Below are positions 44,100-52,551 of a DNA stretch of 64,000 bases, in pieces. Location: contig NZ_QLYR01000001.1 in NCBI RefSeq assembly GCF_003268275.1, forward strand, positions 946,542-1,010,541, given 5' to 3'. The number at the start of each line of letters is the position of its first letter. Position 1 is the stretch's first letter. This stretch comes from Hydrogeniiclostridium mannosilyticum (GTDB taxonomy: Bacteria; Bacillota; Clostridia; Oscillospirales; Acutalibacteraceae). The notes under the pieces are model-generated. The model was not told where the DNA came from and did not search any database. It saw only the letters and a program-made list of their open reading frames with translations. The position numbers were made by a program, and so were the translations under genes.

Positions 44100-45116
44100 C
44101 TACCGCCACTGCGCGATGGTCTCCACCAGTGCCCGCAGGTTTTCAAATGGGAAGCCATTGTCCGCCTCCACATAAAACCACGAACCGCCGTCCATCATTT
44201 TAAACGTCTCAAATTCGCGCAGGACCAGCTCGCGGACATCTGCAGGCGTGCCAAAGGTCATGGTATTGGCCCGGTCGGTATGAATGGCGACAGCCAGGCC
44301 CAGCGAACGGCAGGTGTCCGCCAGCTGCTTCATGTCATAGGCCGGCAGCTGGGGCCAGATGGAGGTGGCGCCGACCTCGCGCAGGTCCTCCAGGATGGGC
44401 TCGATTTTGCCGCAGCTGTGAAAATGGATATCCAGCCCCGCCTTAACCGCTGGTGCAAACAGCTCCTTCAGGCGCGGCTTGAAAAAGCGCCGCCAGGTTT
44501 CCGGGCTGAGCAGCATGCTTTTTTCCGCGCCGTAATCGTCTCCAAACTGGATGCCGTCCGCACCGGCGGCAATGGCCTGCTCAATGGCAACCGCATTGTA
44601 GGCGCAGATTTTATCCGCCAGGCGGTTGATTGCAGGGTCGTCCAGCTCTATGCCGCAGTAGACCTCATCGTCCGGCAGCAGCTGCCGCAGGCGCTCAATC
44701 AGGCTATGGGCGTTAACCAGCGTGTAATACTCCCCCTGGTTTCTACACACCGCCTGCTGGGCCTCCACGCTCCGGCGCAGCGGATCCGGCAGTGTATAGC
44801 GGTCGATCTCCTCCAGCACCGGGATGGGGTATTGCTTTGGAATGCCGGCAATACCATAGATGCGGTACTCCCACAGCGTTCCCCACTCATCCTTCTTAAA
44901 AGCGTGGTAGGAGCCGTCGGGGTCGTAATCGCCGGGGCCGGGGCCGCAGGGCTCGTGCCGGTAAAAGGGTTCAAAATCCCCGGGGAGCGTTGCATACAGG
45001 TCGTTTAATTTTTCTCCGTGCTCAAAATAGCCGACGGGCGTATAATAGTACTGAAGCGGCGCCTTGTCCACCGGGCGGTAGCGCATGGCGGCCTTAACGC
45101 GTTCACGTGGTGTCAT
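44100..45116 (-). CDS. Uroporphyrinogen decarboxylase-family protein
   Basis: 338 aa. Starts MTPRERVKAAMRYRPVDKAP. The URO-D barrel has ADGIQFGDDYGAEKSMLLSP near residue 187, FFKPRLKELFAPAVKAGLDI, HFHSCGKIEPILEDL near residue 228 and a terminal WFYVEADNGFPFEN. The HSCG motif is that of the methyltransferase-like branch (MtaA/CmuA-type), which often handles methylated or aromatic compounds, rather than of heme-pathway HemE. No heme or corrinoid genes are adjacent, so the substrate is unknown. Confidence 0.88.
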   Translation of the reverse strand: MTPRERVKAAMRYRPVDKAPLQYYYTPVGYFEHGEKLNDLYATLPGDFEPFYRHEPCGPGPGDYDPDGSYHAFKKDEWGTLWEYRIYGIAGIPKQYPIPVLEEIDRYTLPDPLRRSVEAQQAVCRNQGEYYTLVNAHSLIERLRQLLPDDEVYCGIELDDPAINRLADKICAYNAVAIEQAIAAGADGIQFGDDYGAEKSMLLSPETWRRFFKPRLKELFAPAVKAGLDIHFHSCGKIEPILEDLREVGATSIWPQLPAYDMKQLADTCRSLGLAVAIHTDRANTMTFGTPADVRELVLREFETFKMMDGGSWFYVEADNGFPFENLRALVETIAQWR

Positions 45117-45258
45117 CCGGGATTCCCTCCTGTATTCCTCATCTCTGCATAATGTTCCATGCCAAATATTCTGCTACAGTGATTATAGCGTATTTGCCGC
45201 CGTTTTGCACAATTTTTTTATGCAGGGAATTTATGTACCGGTTTCGTCCCACAATTTA

Positions 45259-45267
45259 TGCTATACT
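45259..45267 (+). promoter_or_regulatory. Extended -10 promoter of RtcB-like gene
   Basis: TGCTATACT; no clear -35 at the right distance. Confidence 0.4.
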
Positions 45268-45373
45268 GGCACTGTCCCCTCTTGAGGGCCGCCGTACCGC
45301 ACAGGCAGGCTCCAATCCGCCTGGGGAAAATACCGCGCCTAATACAAACCCATGATCTTACAGGAGGCAGCTT

Positions 45374-46501
45374 ATGATAGAAATCCATGGAAAATACAGC
45401 ACCGCCAGGGTTTATACAGACACGCTTGAGCCGTCGGCCGAGGGGCAGATTCAGGCCATCTGCGACCAACCGTTCGCCCAGGGGAGCCGAATCCGCATTA
45501 TGCCCGATGTACACGCCGGAAAAGGGTGCGCCATCGGCACGACTATGACCGTTACCGACAAGGTTGTGCCGAATATGGTCGGCGTGGATATCGGCTGCGG
45601 AATGCTGACGGTGAAGCTAAAGGAAAAACGCCTGAACCTTCCGTCGCTCGACAGCTTTATACACCAGAACATCCCCTGTGGCAGAGCGGTGCGGAAGCGC
45701 CCGCACCGCAGCCATGGGCGGATCGATGCCACTGCGCTCCGCTGCGCAAAAAGGCTTGACATGCGGCGTACCATCGAAAGCCTCGGAACCCTGGGCGGAG
45801 GCAACCACTTCATTGAGGTAGACAGGGACGAAGAAAATTTTTACCTCATTATCCATACTGGCAGCCGTAACCCCGGGCTGCGCGTGGCGGAATATTACCA
45901 GGAACGGGCCTATCAATCGCTGGGCGGAAAGGCGCAGGCGGAGGTCCCCTATGAATTGGCGTATCTTACCGGGCAGGAGCTTCAGGACTACCTGCACGAC
46001 ATGGAGCTCATGCAGCGCTTTGCCGGCCTCAACCGCCAGATTATCAAGGAGGTCATCCTGGACGGCATGAAGCTCCACGAGGAGGGCAGCTTTTCTACCA
46101 TTCATAACTATATTGATTTTACCTCCGGGATTCTCCGCAAGGGCGCTGTTTCGGCCAAAGCGGGAGAAAAGCTGCTCATCCCGCTCAACATGCGGGACGG
46201 GAGCCTGATCTGCACGGGACTTGGCAATCCCGACTGGAATTTCAGCGCGCCCCACGGCGCCGGGCGGCGAATGAGCCGTAAGGATGCGCTGAACGCCTTT
46301 ACGGTTTCTGCTTTTCGAAAAGAGATGGCGGGCATTTTCACCACCAGCGTGTCGCCGGAGACACTGGACGAATGCCCCATGGCTTATAAGCCGGCAGACG
46401 AGCTTTTATCCCACCTAGCCGGTACAGTTAAGGTCGAAGCCCGTCTTCGGCCGGTTTACAATTTTAAGGCGGGGGAATTTTCCGGCGGAAATCAGCGGTG
46501 A
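45374..46501 (+). CDS. rtcB: RtcB-family RNA ligase
   Basis: 375 aa. Metal-binding motifs are MPDVHAGKGCAIGTTM near residue 43, GVDIGCGM near 72, LGGGNHFIEV near 141, and HTGSRNPG near 159. The guanylylation His lies in APHGAGRRMSR near residue 297. RtcB joins 2',3'-cyclic phosphate and 5'-OH RNA ends using GTP and manganese, repairing cleaved RNA such as tRNA. The length fits the shorter Firmicutes branch. An archease partner gene is not present nearby. AGGAGG is upstream. Confidence 0.93.
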   Translation: MIEIHGKYSTARVYTDTLEPSAEGQIQAICDQPFAQGSRIRIMPDVHAGKGCAIGTTMTVTDKVVPNMVGVDIGCGMLTVKLKEKRLNLPSLDSFIHQNIPCGRAVRKRPHRSHGRIDATALRCAKRLDMRRTIESLGTLGGGNHFIEVDRDEENFYLIIHTGSRNPGLRVAEYYQERAYQSLGGKAQAEVPYELAYLTGQELQDYLHDMELMQRFAGLNRQIIKEVILDGMKLHEEGSFSTIHNYIDFTSGILRKGAVSAKAGEKLLIPLNMRDGSLICTGLGNPDWNFSAPHGAGRRMSRKDALNAFTVSAFRKEMAGIFTTSVSPETLDECPMAYKPADELLSHLAGTVKVEARLRPVYNFKAGEFSGGNQR

Positions 46502-46622
46502 GGACACGGCGAACCCGGGGACGCGCCCGCCCCTGGAGCAGTAACGGAGGGCGGCGCTTCATGCGTGGGCCGGTCAAGCTTGCAGGCTTGCCGCCATTGG
46601 GCAGCCGCATTGATTAAAACGG

Positions 46623-46651
46623 TTGTTTCCGCCCATCCTTTGTGGTACAAT
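46623..46651 (+). promoter_or_regulatory. Promoter of WYL regulator
   Basis: TTGTTT, 17-base spacer, TACAAT with an extended TG. Confidence 0.65.
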
Positions 46652-46770
46652 GGCAGCAAAGCGGAGCTTCTCAGCAAAACCTCCCCCTGCGCAAGGCGCG
46701 GCGGGGGCTGCCGGAACGGACAGCCGAGGGGTGAGTTTTAAATGACCACGTCGTGGAGGTGCTCAATTTA

Positions 46771-47769
46771 ATGGACAATCTCGAGCCGAAAAAGCTGGCC
46801 CTAATCCGCATCCTACAGATTTTTGAGAAGTACAGCGACTGCGATCACCCGCTGACACAGGAGGACATTGCCCGGCGCCTTGAACAGGAATACGGCATCA
46901 ACATTGAGCGCAAGGCCGTCAGCCGGAACATCTCTCTGCTGAAGGAGGCCGGGATCGGCATCGAATCCCGCCGGGCGGGCAGCTACCTGGACAGCCGCCG
47001 GTTCGAGAGCGCCGAGCTCCGCATGCTCATCGACGGGGTGCTGTGCAGCAAATATATTACAGCCAAGCATTCCGCCGACTTAATAGACCGTCTGTGCGGC
47101 CTGTCCAACCAATATTTTCGCTCTCACGTAAAGAACATCTATTCGGTAAACGAGTGGTGCAAAACAGAAAACCAGGCCCTGTTTTATAATATTGAAATCA
47201 TTGACGACGCCATTGAGCTGGGCAAACAAATTACTTTTGACTACAACAAATACGGGCTGGATAAAAAGCTGCACAAGTCCGCGTTCCATACCGCCTCCCC
47301 CTACCAGCTTCTTCTCCATAACCAGCGCTATTATTTAATGGCGCGCAATGAACGCTGGAAAGACGTCGCTTTCTACCGCCTCGACCGAATTACCAGCATC
47401 AAGCTGACCGGACGGCCGCTTGTGCCCCTGCAATCGGTAAAGGGGTATGAAACCGGCGTGGACTACCGGGAGCTGTCCACCGGCCTGCCGTATATGTTCA
47501 ACGACAAACCCCAGCCGGTGGAGCTGATAGCCGACGGCTGCATTATTGACCAGGTGATCGACTGGTTCGGCACGGACATCAGCCTGCGGCCGCTGGACGG
47601 CGGCAGGGTCATGGTGAGCCTAAGGGCCAGCCTGCAGGCAATGGAGCACTGGGCAACGCAGTATATCAACCATGTGGAGGTCATTGCGCCAAAGGAATTG
47701 CGGGACAAAATAACCGAGAGCCTTCAGCATGCCGTAAAAAAATATTTGGGGGAGCAGCGCCATGAATGA
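46771..47769 (+). CDS. WYL-domain transcriptional regulator
   Basis: 332 aa. An N-terminal winged helix (PLTQEDIARRLEQEYGINIE, RKAVSRNISLLKEAG) and a WYL domain near residue 150-230 (ASPYQLLLHNQRYYLMARNE, VAFYRLDRITSIKLT), then a C-terminal WCX-like part. WYL proteins sense nucleic-acid ligands and frequently control defence or DNA-damage genes. GGAGGTG lies 10 bases before the ATG at 46771; the GTG at 46753 contains this site. Its last codons overlap the DUF262 remnant (ATG 47762), so the two were an operon. Confidence 0.9.
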   Translation: MDNLEPKKLALIRILQIFEKYSDCDHPLTQEDIARRLEQEYGINIERKAVSRNISLLKEAGIGIESRRAGSYLDSRRFESAELRMLIDGVLCSKYITAKHSADLIDRLCGLSNQYFRSHVKNIYSVNEWCKTENQALFYNIEIIDDAIELGKQITFDYNKYGLDKKLHKSAFHTASPYQLLLHNQRYYLMARNERWKDVAFYRLDRITSIKLTGRPLVPLQSVKGYETGVDYRELSTGLPYMFNDKPQPVELIADGCIIDQVIDWFGTDISLRPLDGGRVMVSLRASLQAMEHWATQYINHVEVIAPKELRDKITESLQHAVKKYLGEQRHE

Positions 47770-48073
47770 GTTAAAATCCTTAAATGCCATTTTTGATGGC
47801 AAGCTTTTCAGGATTCCTGATTACCAACGCGGATATGCCTGGCAGCAAAAGCAGCTGACAGATTTTTGGAACGACCTGTTAAACCTGCCAAACGACGGCA
47901 GAGCGCACTACACCAAGGAGTGGACGGGCCGGGCAATTTATGAAAGGAGCCAAGAGCTGCTGCGCTTTCTGTCAACACGTTGGAATTGCAAATTAAGCGA
48001 AGAGCAAATAAAAGAGCTGGCGTTTGTTTCCTTCGTTGAGGACGAACGGCAAGTCCCCTCCGCGTTAAGCTGA
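47762..48073 (+). pseudogene. DUF262 (GmrSD-like) protein with large internal deletion
   Basis: 103 codons. Residues 1-50 are the conserved DUF262 start: LNAIFDGKLFRIPDYQRGYA, WQQKQLTDFWNDLLNLP. From about residue 51 it jumps to sequence typical of the C-terminal end of these proteins (KEWTGRAIYERSQELLRFLS). The middle, several hundred residues with the nuclease/DUF1524 part, is absent, and the reading frame is kept. DUF262 proteins include type IV restriction enzymes. The gene overlaps the WYL regulator by 8 bases and is closed by a strong terminator. Confidence 0.75.
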
Positions 48074-48083
48074 TAAAACCGGC

Positions 48084-48117
48084 AAAGCTTCCCGCCCATA
48101 CCGGCGGGAAGCTTTTT
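48084..48117 (+). terminator. Terminator of WYL/DUF262 unit
   Basis: AAAGCTTCCCGCC/GGCGGGAAGCTTT stem with a 6-base loop, then TTTT. Confidence 0.92.
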
Positions 48118-48261
48118 GCTGCCAGGGCTTTTGCGGCAAAATTGTTTAATTGAGCTTTCCCCACCGTTATCCTCCCAAAAATGGTACATAAGATCTGTTA
48201 TAGTATTACCAGAAAGTAAGTAACCCCATCCATGCGCATCAATTTGAGGGAGGGAAACGTT

Positions 48262-50277
48262 ATGCTGTTTTATAAGATAGAAGCAACCATCGACACCGCA
48301 AAGGCCCTGCCCGTCCCCACGGACCGGCAGGAATACCGCGCCTTTGCGGGGACCCTGGCTGAAAAAAGCGAATCCTACTATCAGAACCAGGCACAGAGCT
48401 ATTACTTGTTTGCCGCCGCTTCCAAGGAAAAAAGCATCACCTTCGGCGCTATCTTCAAGGAGGCGGCCGACGTTCGCAAAGCCTTTCTCGCCTATCTGAA
48501 ACGCCTGGGTTATGCGGCTTTAGACTGCAAAATTGAGGAAATCACCTTCCATGCAGCCAGAACCCTGCTTCAAACCGCCGACCGGGGCTACTTTATTGAA
48601 GACGAAGACGAAGTCCTGAGTTTTTTTGAAATCGAATGCCTCGGCAACCACTATGGACATGTCGATTACAGCGAGGCCCTGTTGGCGGAACCGGAATCCA
48701 GAGAAACGCTGCTGCACACGGCCAAATGCCTGCTGGCGGAGGAATCCCTGTCGCCGGAGATCGAGCGGATCTATGCCGGCCGGCCGGCGCGCCGCGTGCA
48801 AGGGCACCCCGTCCACTACCTTCTGCGCTGCGACGGCCGCGAAACCTGTAAATCCATCTACAAAGTCCTGCTGGCCGCCCTCTATGCCAACGGGCGAATT
48901 CAAAGCCGGCGCTATTGCCTGGTAACCTTTGATGACGAGAGCAGCACACCGGACGAAACCTATGAGGCGCTTTATAAAAGCTGCGAGTCCGGCGCCGTTA
49001 TCATCCGCTATGAGGCAAACGCCGGGCCCGGCGGCAGCCATGCACGGCCCGGCGGGGATGTTATCGCCGCGCTCTGCGATGTAGCCGTAAAATACCGCAA
49101 CCGGGTGCTGACCATCCTCTGCCTGCCCGCCGAATGCAGCAACATAAAAGAAGCCTTTCTTGAGAACCTGGGCTGCACCTCCCTGATTGAGCTGTATGAG
49201 GACGTGGTCTATGAGAAGGAGGCTGTCCTTTACCTTCACCGGCTGGCCGGACAGCATAAAATCCGCGCGGATAAGCGGCTGGACGCCGCCGTCGAAAACA
49301 CGGGGAAGGGCTTCAGAGCGGTGGATCTCAATCGGATTTTCGACGAATGGTACGACAGAAAGCTGCGCACCGCCGTCTATCCCCAGTACCGGGAAGCACA
49401 GACCGTCAAGGCCAATCTTCAGAAGGCCAAGCCCAAAGGGAGCGCCATTGAAGAGCTGAACCGGATGATTGGGCTGAAGGAGGCCAAAAACGTAATTACA
49501 AAAGCCCTGAATTATTCCAAGGTGCAAAAGCTCTATAAGGATAAGGGAATCCTTATGGATAGACCGGCCATGCACATGGTGTTCACCGGCAACCCCGGCA
49601 CCGCCAAAACCACCGTCGCCCGTTTGTTTGCCGAAATTATGAAGGACAACGGCCTGCTGTCCAAGGGCGACCTGTACGAGGTAGGGCGCAGCGAACTAGT
49701 CGGCAAATATGTGGGTTGGACGGCGCAGATCGTCAAGCAAAAGTTCCAGGCGGCACAGGGCAGCGTCCTTTTTATTGACGAGGCCTATTCACTGGTAGAC
49801 GATAAGGCGGGGCTGTACGGCGACGAGGCCATCAACACCATTGTGCAGGAGATGGAGAACCACCGGGATGATATGGTGGTCATCTTCGCGGGATATCCGG
49901 ATAAAATGGAGCAGTTTCTAAACAGGAACCCGGGCCTGCGCTCCCGAATTGCTTTCCATGTTCCGTTCGAGGACTACAGCGCCGGGGAGCTGGCGGACAT
50001 TGCCGAGCTGATTGCCCAAAGCAAGGGCCTGCATTTTGCCGATGCAGCCCGCCAAAGGCTGCGCACCGTTCTGGAGGAAGCCCGCACCCTCCCCGATTTT
50101 GGAAACGGACGCTATGTGCGCAATCTGGTGGAAGCAGCCAAGATGGAGCAAGCCGTCCGCCTTGCCGGCATGGAATACGACGCAGTGAATGCCAGCACCC
50201 TGTCCACTCTGCTGGAGGAGAATATTCCCCTGCCGCCCAAAAGGAAAACGCCGCCGGTGAGAAGGATTGGCTTTTGA
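48262..50277 (+). CDS. AAA ATPase of the CbxX/CfqX (SpoVK-like) family
   Basis: 671 aa. Residues 1-360 are a family-specific region with no recognised motif. The AAA domain (about 400-660) starts with NRMIGLKEAKNVITKALNYS. It has Walker A VFTGNPGTAKTTVARLF (Ala in the usual Gly place of GTGKTT), Walker B SVLFIDEAYSL, a sensor region VVIFAGYPDKMEQFLNRNPG, and arginine finger LRSRI. The family includes rubisco activase-like CbxX and sporulation protein SpoVK. Target unknown; context with WYL/DUF262 may be chance, since a terminator separates them. Confidence 0.87.
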   Translation: MLFYKIEATIDTAKALPVPTDRQEYRAFAGTLAEKSESYYQNQAQSYYLFAAASKEKSITFGAIFKEAADVRKAFLAYLKRLGYAALDCKIEEITFHAARTLLQTADRGYFIEDEDEVLSFFEIECLGNHYGHVDYSEALLAEPESRETLLHTAKCLLAEESLSPEIERIYAGRPARRVQGHPVHYLLRCDGRETCKSIYKVLLAALYANGRIQSRRYCLVTFDDESSTPDETYEALYKSCESGAVIIRYEANAGPGGSHARPGGDVIAALCDVAVKYRNRVLTILCLPAECSNIKEAFLENLGCTSLIELYEDVVYEKEAVLYLHRLAGQHKIRADKRLDAAVENTGKGFRAVDLNRIFDEWYDRKLRTAVYPQYREAQTVKANLQKAKPKGSAIEELNRMIGLKEAKNVITKALNYSKVQKLYKDKGILMDRPAMHMVFTGNPGTAKTTVARLFAEIMKDNGLLSKGDLYEVGRSELVGKYVGWTAQIVKQKFQAAQGSVLFIDEAYSLVDDKAGLYGDEAINTIVQEMENHRDDMVVIFAGYPDKMEQFLNRNPGLRSRIAFHVPFEDYSAGELADIAELIAQSKGLHFADAARQRLRTVLEEARTLPDFGNGRYVRNLVEAAKMEQAVRLAGMEYDAVNASTLSTLLEENIPLPPKRKTPPVRRIGF

Positions 50278-50467
50278 AAGCCTCGGAGCAGCGCCGGGCC
50301 GCTGCTGTAAAGAGCGCCGGGCCGCTGGGTTCGTCCGGAATTTTATACCCGATTATCCGAAAAAAGCATTTATCGCGGCACGCGTTTACTCCGCGCAAAT
50401 GGGCCCCGAACCGAGGCAAGCCTATAAAAGAACCATTTTCAAATACTGCTGTCGCCGGCAATATATT

Positions 50468-50977
50468 TTATCCTTTCTTTCTCGTTAAGAAAGCCCCCAT
50501 GATTGCGCCAATAAAGATAAGCGGCCCTATTCTGACAAACAGCCATTCAAATGAATGAACCGCTACTCCGAGAACCGCGGTTTCAGGGCTGCTGTAATCC
50601 CACCTCAGATAGGGGCTATTTATTAAAATTAGAACCGCGGACATGATTACTATAACCGTACATAACGAGATAAACAGCCCATGAAGAATTTTTCTCCTCG
50701 TATTTTTCCTTTGTGCCAGCTGCAAATTTATCACCTCCAATTTTTCAGAAATCGTCCTTAAGCTGTCGGCCTCCGTTTCAACAACCGTTTCGCCAAGCAA
50801 TTTGCTTACGGGTGTTTCCAGCGCTTCGGATATGGCAATTAGCATATCAGAGTCAGGAACCGACAAGCCTTGCTCCCATTTTGAGATTGTCTGCCGCACA
50901 ACATTCAATTTAACGGCAAGCTCTTGCTGCGAGAGCCCTTTTAATTTTCTGATTGCCTTTATATTCTCGTTCAACAT
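50468..50977 (-). CDS. XRE-family regulator with C-terminal membrane helices
   Basis: 169 aa. HTH at 3-65 (NIKAIRKLKGLSQQELAVKL, VVRQTISKWEQGLSVPDSD). Then a linker and two hydrophobic segments, LHGLFISLCTVIVIMSAVLI and FVRIGPLIFIGAIMGAFL. Membrane-bound XRE proteins of this sort are common in Firmicutes. The -35 of its promoter lies inside a perfect 12-bp-arm inverted repeat (51019-51047), so autoregulation is likely. GGAGGG precedes the ATG. Confidence 0.9.
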   Translation of the reverse strand: MLNENIKAIRKLKGLSQQELAVKLNVVRQTISKWEQGLSVPDSDMLIAISEALETPVSKLLGETVVETEADSLRTISEKLEVINLQLAQRKNTRRKILHGLFISLCTVIVIMSAVLILINSPYLRWDYSSPETAVLGVAVHSFEWLFVRIGPLIFIGAIMGAFLTRKKG

Positions 50978-51006
50978 AAAAACCCTCCTTCCGGTTTTCT
51001 AACCGT

Positions 51007-51035
51007 ATTGTATGAAAAATTATCCGTTGCCACAA
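51007..51035 (-). promoter_or_regulatory. Promoter of membrane XRE gene
   Basis: Minus-strand TTGTGG, 17-base spacer, TACAAT. Confidence 0.7.
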
Positions 51036-51047
51036 GCAACGGATAAT
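51019..51047. promoter_or_regulatory. Operator over the XRE promoter
   Basis: Perfect inverted repeat ATTATCCGTTGC-N5-GCAACGGATAAT covering the -35 element and part of the spacer. Confidence 0.8.
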
Positions 51048-51189
51048 AACATTTAAGCCTTCAAGCAATAAAATGAACGCTTTTTATCTTCTTTTTTTAA
51101 TAAGCCCGGCGCTGCCGCGGCTCTTTTGCCGGTTCCATCTGTCTTGCGCGGCAAATACCGCTTGCGGCCCAGGCTATATGGGGCGCGGG

Positions 51190-52338
51190 CTACGCCCGAA
51201 ACGCAATTTCCCCGCGGCAGACCACCAGCCGGATGTCCATGTTTTCGTCCAATGCGACGATATCGGCATATTTCCCCGGCTCCAGGGATCCGGTTTGGTG
51301 GTCCTCGTGGATCTGGCGGGCCGGGTTGATGGTGGCGGATTTTATCACCTGCCGGAAGGGGACGCCATAGGAGAGCAAATTTTTAACCTCCTGGTGCATA
51401 TTGGTCGTAGAGCCGGCAATTGTCCCGCCGGCCAGCCGGGCCAGGCCGCCCCGCACCTGCACATTTTGTCCGCCCAGGTCATAGTCGCCGTCCTTCATAC
51501 CGGCGGCGCGCATGGCATCGCTGATGATGACGGTGCGGTCTTCACCGAGTACCCGGAAGGTGATGCGCAGCACTGCCGGGTCAATATGAAAACCGTCGCA
51601 AATCAGTTCCGCGCTGACGGCGGGCGTGTCAAAAACCGCCCCCACAACGCCCGGCGCACGGTGGTTGAAGCCGCTCATCGCGTTATAAAGATGTGTGGCA
51701 TGTGTGACGCCCCAGGCAAACGACTGCTTCGCCTGCGCAAAATCCGCCTCGGTATGCGCAATGGAGACGGTGCAGAGCCGGCTCGCATTGCGGATCAGCT
51801 CCTCCGCCCCCTCGCACTCCGGCGCAACATCCAGCAATTTGATAATGCCGCCGCAGCCCTCGTAATAATCCCGGAAAGCCCGCCAGTCCGGCGTACGGAT
51901 ATATTCCCCCTTCTGCGCGCCTTTGCGGTGAATGGAGAGATAGGGGCCCTCCATATTGACTCCGGCAATCCGTGCGCCGGGCCCGGGATGCTCCATGCAG
52001 TCCCGGACATTATCCAGCGCCGCACGGATTTCTTCACTGGAGACCGTCATGGTGGTAGGGCAGAACGAGGTGACCCCCTTGGTAGCCAGGTAAGCCGCCA
52101 CCCGCTTCAGCCCCTCCCGGCTGGCATCGCAGGTGTCCACCCCTATGCTGGCATGAATATGGATATCGACAAAGCCGGGTACGAGCGTACAGCCGGAAAG
52201 GTCGACGGCTTCGCCGCCGGTATTCATGCGGCCCTGAAGGTTCGGGGCAATTTCAGCGATGCGCTCGCCGCTGGTAGCCAGGTCGGCCCGGACCGGCTCA
52301 AAACAGGAATTCAGAACGGTCGCGTTTTTTAAAATCAT
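51190..52338 (-). CDS. nagA: N-acetylglucosamine-6-phosphate deacetylase
   Basis: 382 aa. Makes glucosamine-6-P from GlcNAc-6-P in amino-sugar use and wall recycling. Metal-site motifs are VDIHIHASIGVDTCD near residue 55, MEGPYLSIHRKGAQKGEYI near 125, VSIAHTEADF, HLYNAMSGFNHRAPG near 210, ELICDGFHIDPAVL, and catalytic Asp in IISDAMRAAG near 270. ATG at 52338 has AAAGGAG upstream; the longer frame to 52362 is less likely. No nagB is adjacent. Confidence 0.95.
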   Translation of the reverse strand: MILKNATVLNSCFEPVRADLATSGERIAEIAPNLQGRMNTGGEAVDLSGCTLVPGFVDIHIHASIGVDTCDASREGLKRVAAYLATKGVTSFCPTTMTVSSEEIRAALDNVRDCMEHPGPGARIAGVNMEGPYLSIHRKGAQKGEYIRTPDWRAFRDYYEGCGGIIKLLDVAPECEGAEELIRNASRLCTVSIAHTEADFAQAKQSFAWGVTHATHLYNAMSGFNHRAPGVVGAVFDTPAVSAELICDGFHIDPAVLRITFRVLGEDRTVIISDAMRAAGMKDGDYDLGGQNVQVRGGLARLAGGTIAGSTTNMHQEVKNLLSYGVPFRQVIKSATINPARQIHEDHQTGSLEPGKYADIVALDENMDIRLVVCRGEIAFRA

Positions 52339-52394
52339 ATTCGGTCTCCTTTCATTGAGCAAGCCTGATTTATCCGGCCTATTTTCTCAACCTC

Positions 52395-52423
52395 ATTATA
52401 AAGAGATTTTCCGCCGGATGCAA
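52395..52423 (-). promoter_or_regulatory. Promoter of nagA
   Basis: Minus-strand TTGCAT, 17-base spacer, TATAAT. Confidence 0.85.
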
Positions 52424-52551
52424 GCGAGAGCCTCCATCCCTTTTGCCGGTACCGTCCCCGGCCGGACAAAGGGCCGCATCAAAAACGCCGCGAACCGTGG
52501 TCCGCGGCGAAGCTTTTTCAGCCCGTGAGGCGGCGCGCCCCCTGCTGTTTC

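Noticed and set aside
44073-45008. Plus-strand 311-aa frame over the URO-D gene
   Set aside because: Antisense shadow; the minus strand encodes a full URO-D-family protein.
50291-50327. 14-base direct repeat GCGCCGGGCCGCTG as a mobile-element target duplication
   Set aside because: The two copies are 9 bases apart with nothing inserted; GC-rich chance duplication is enough.
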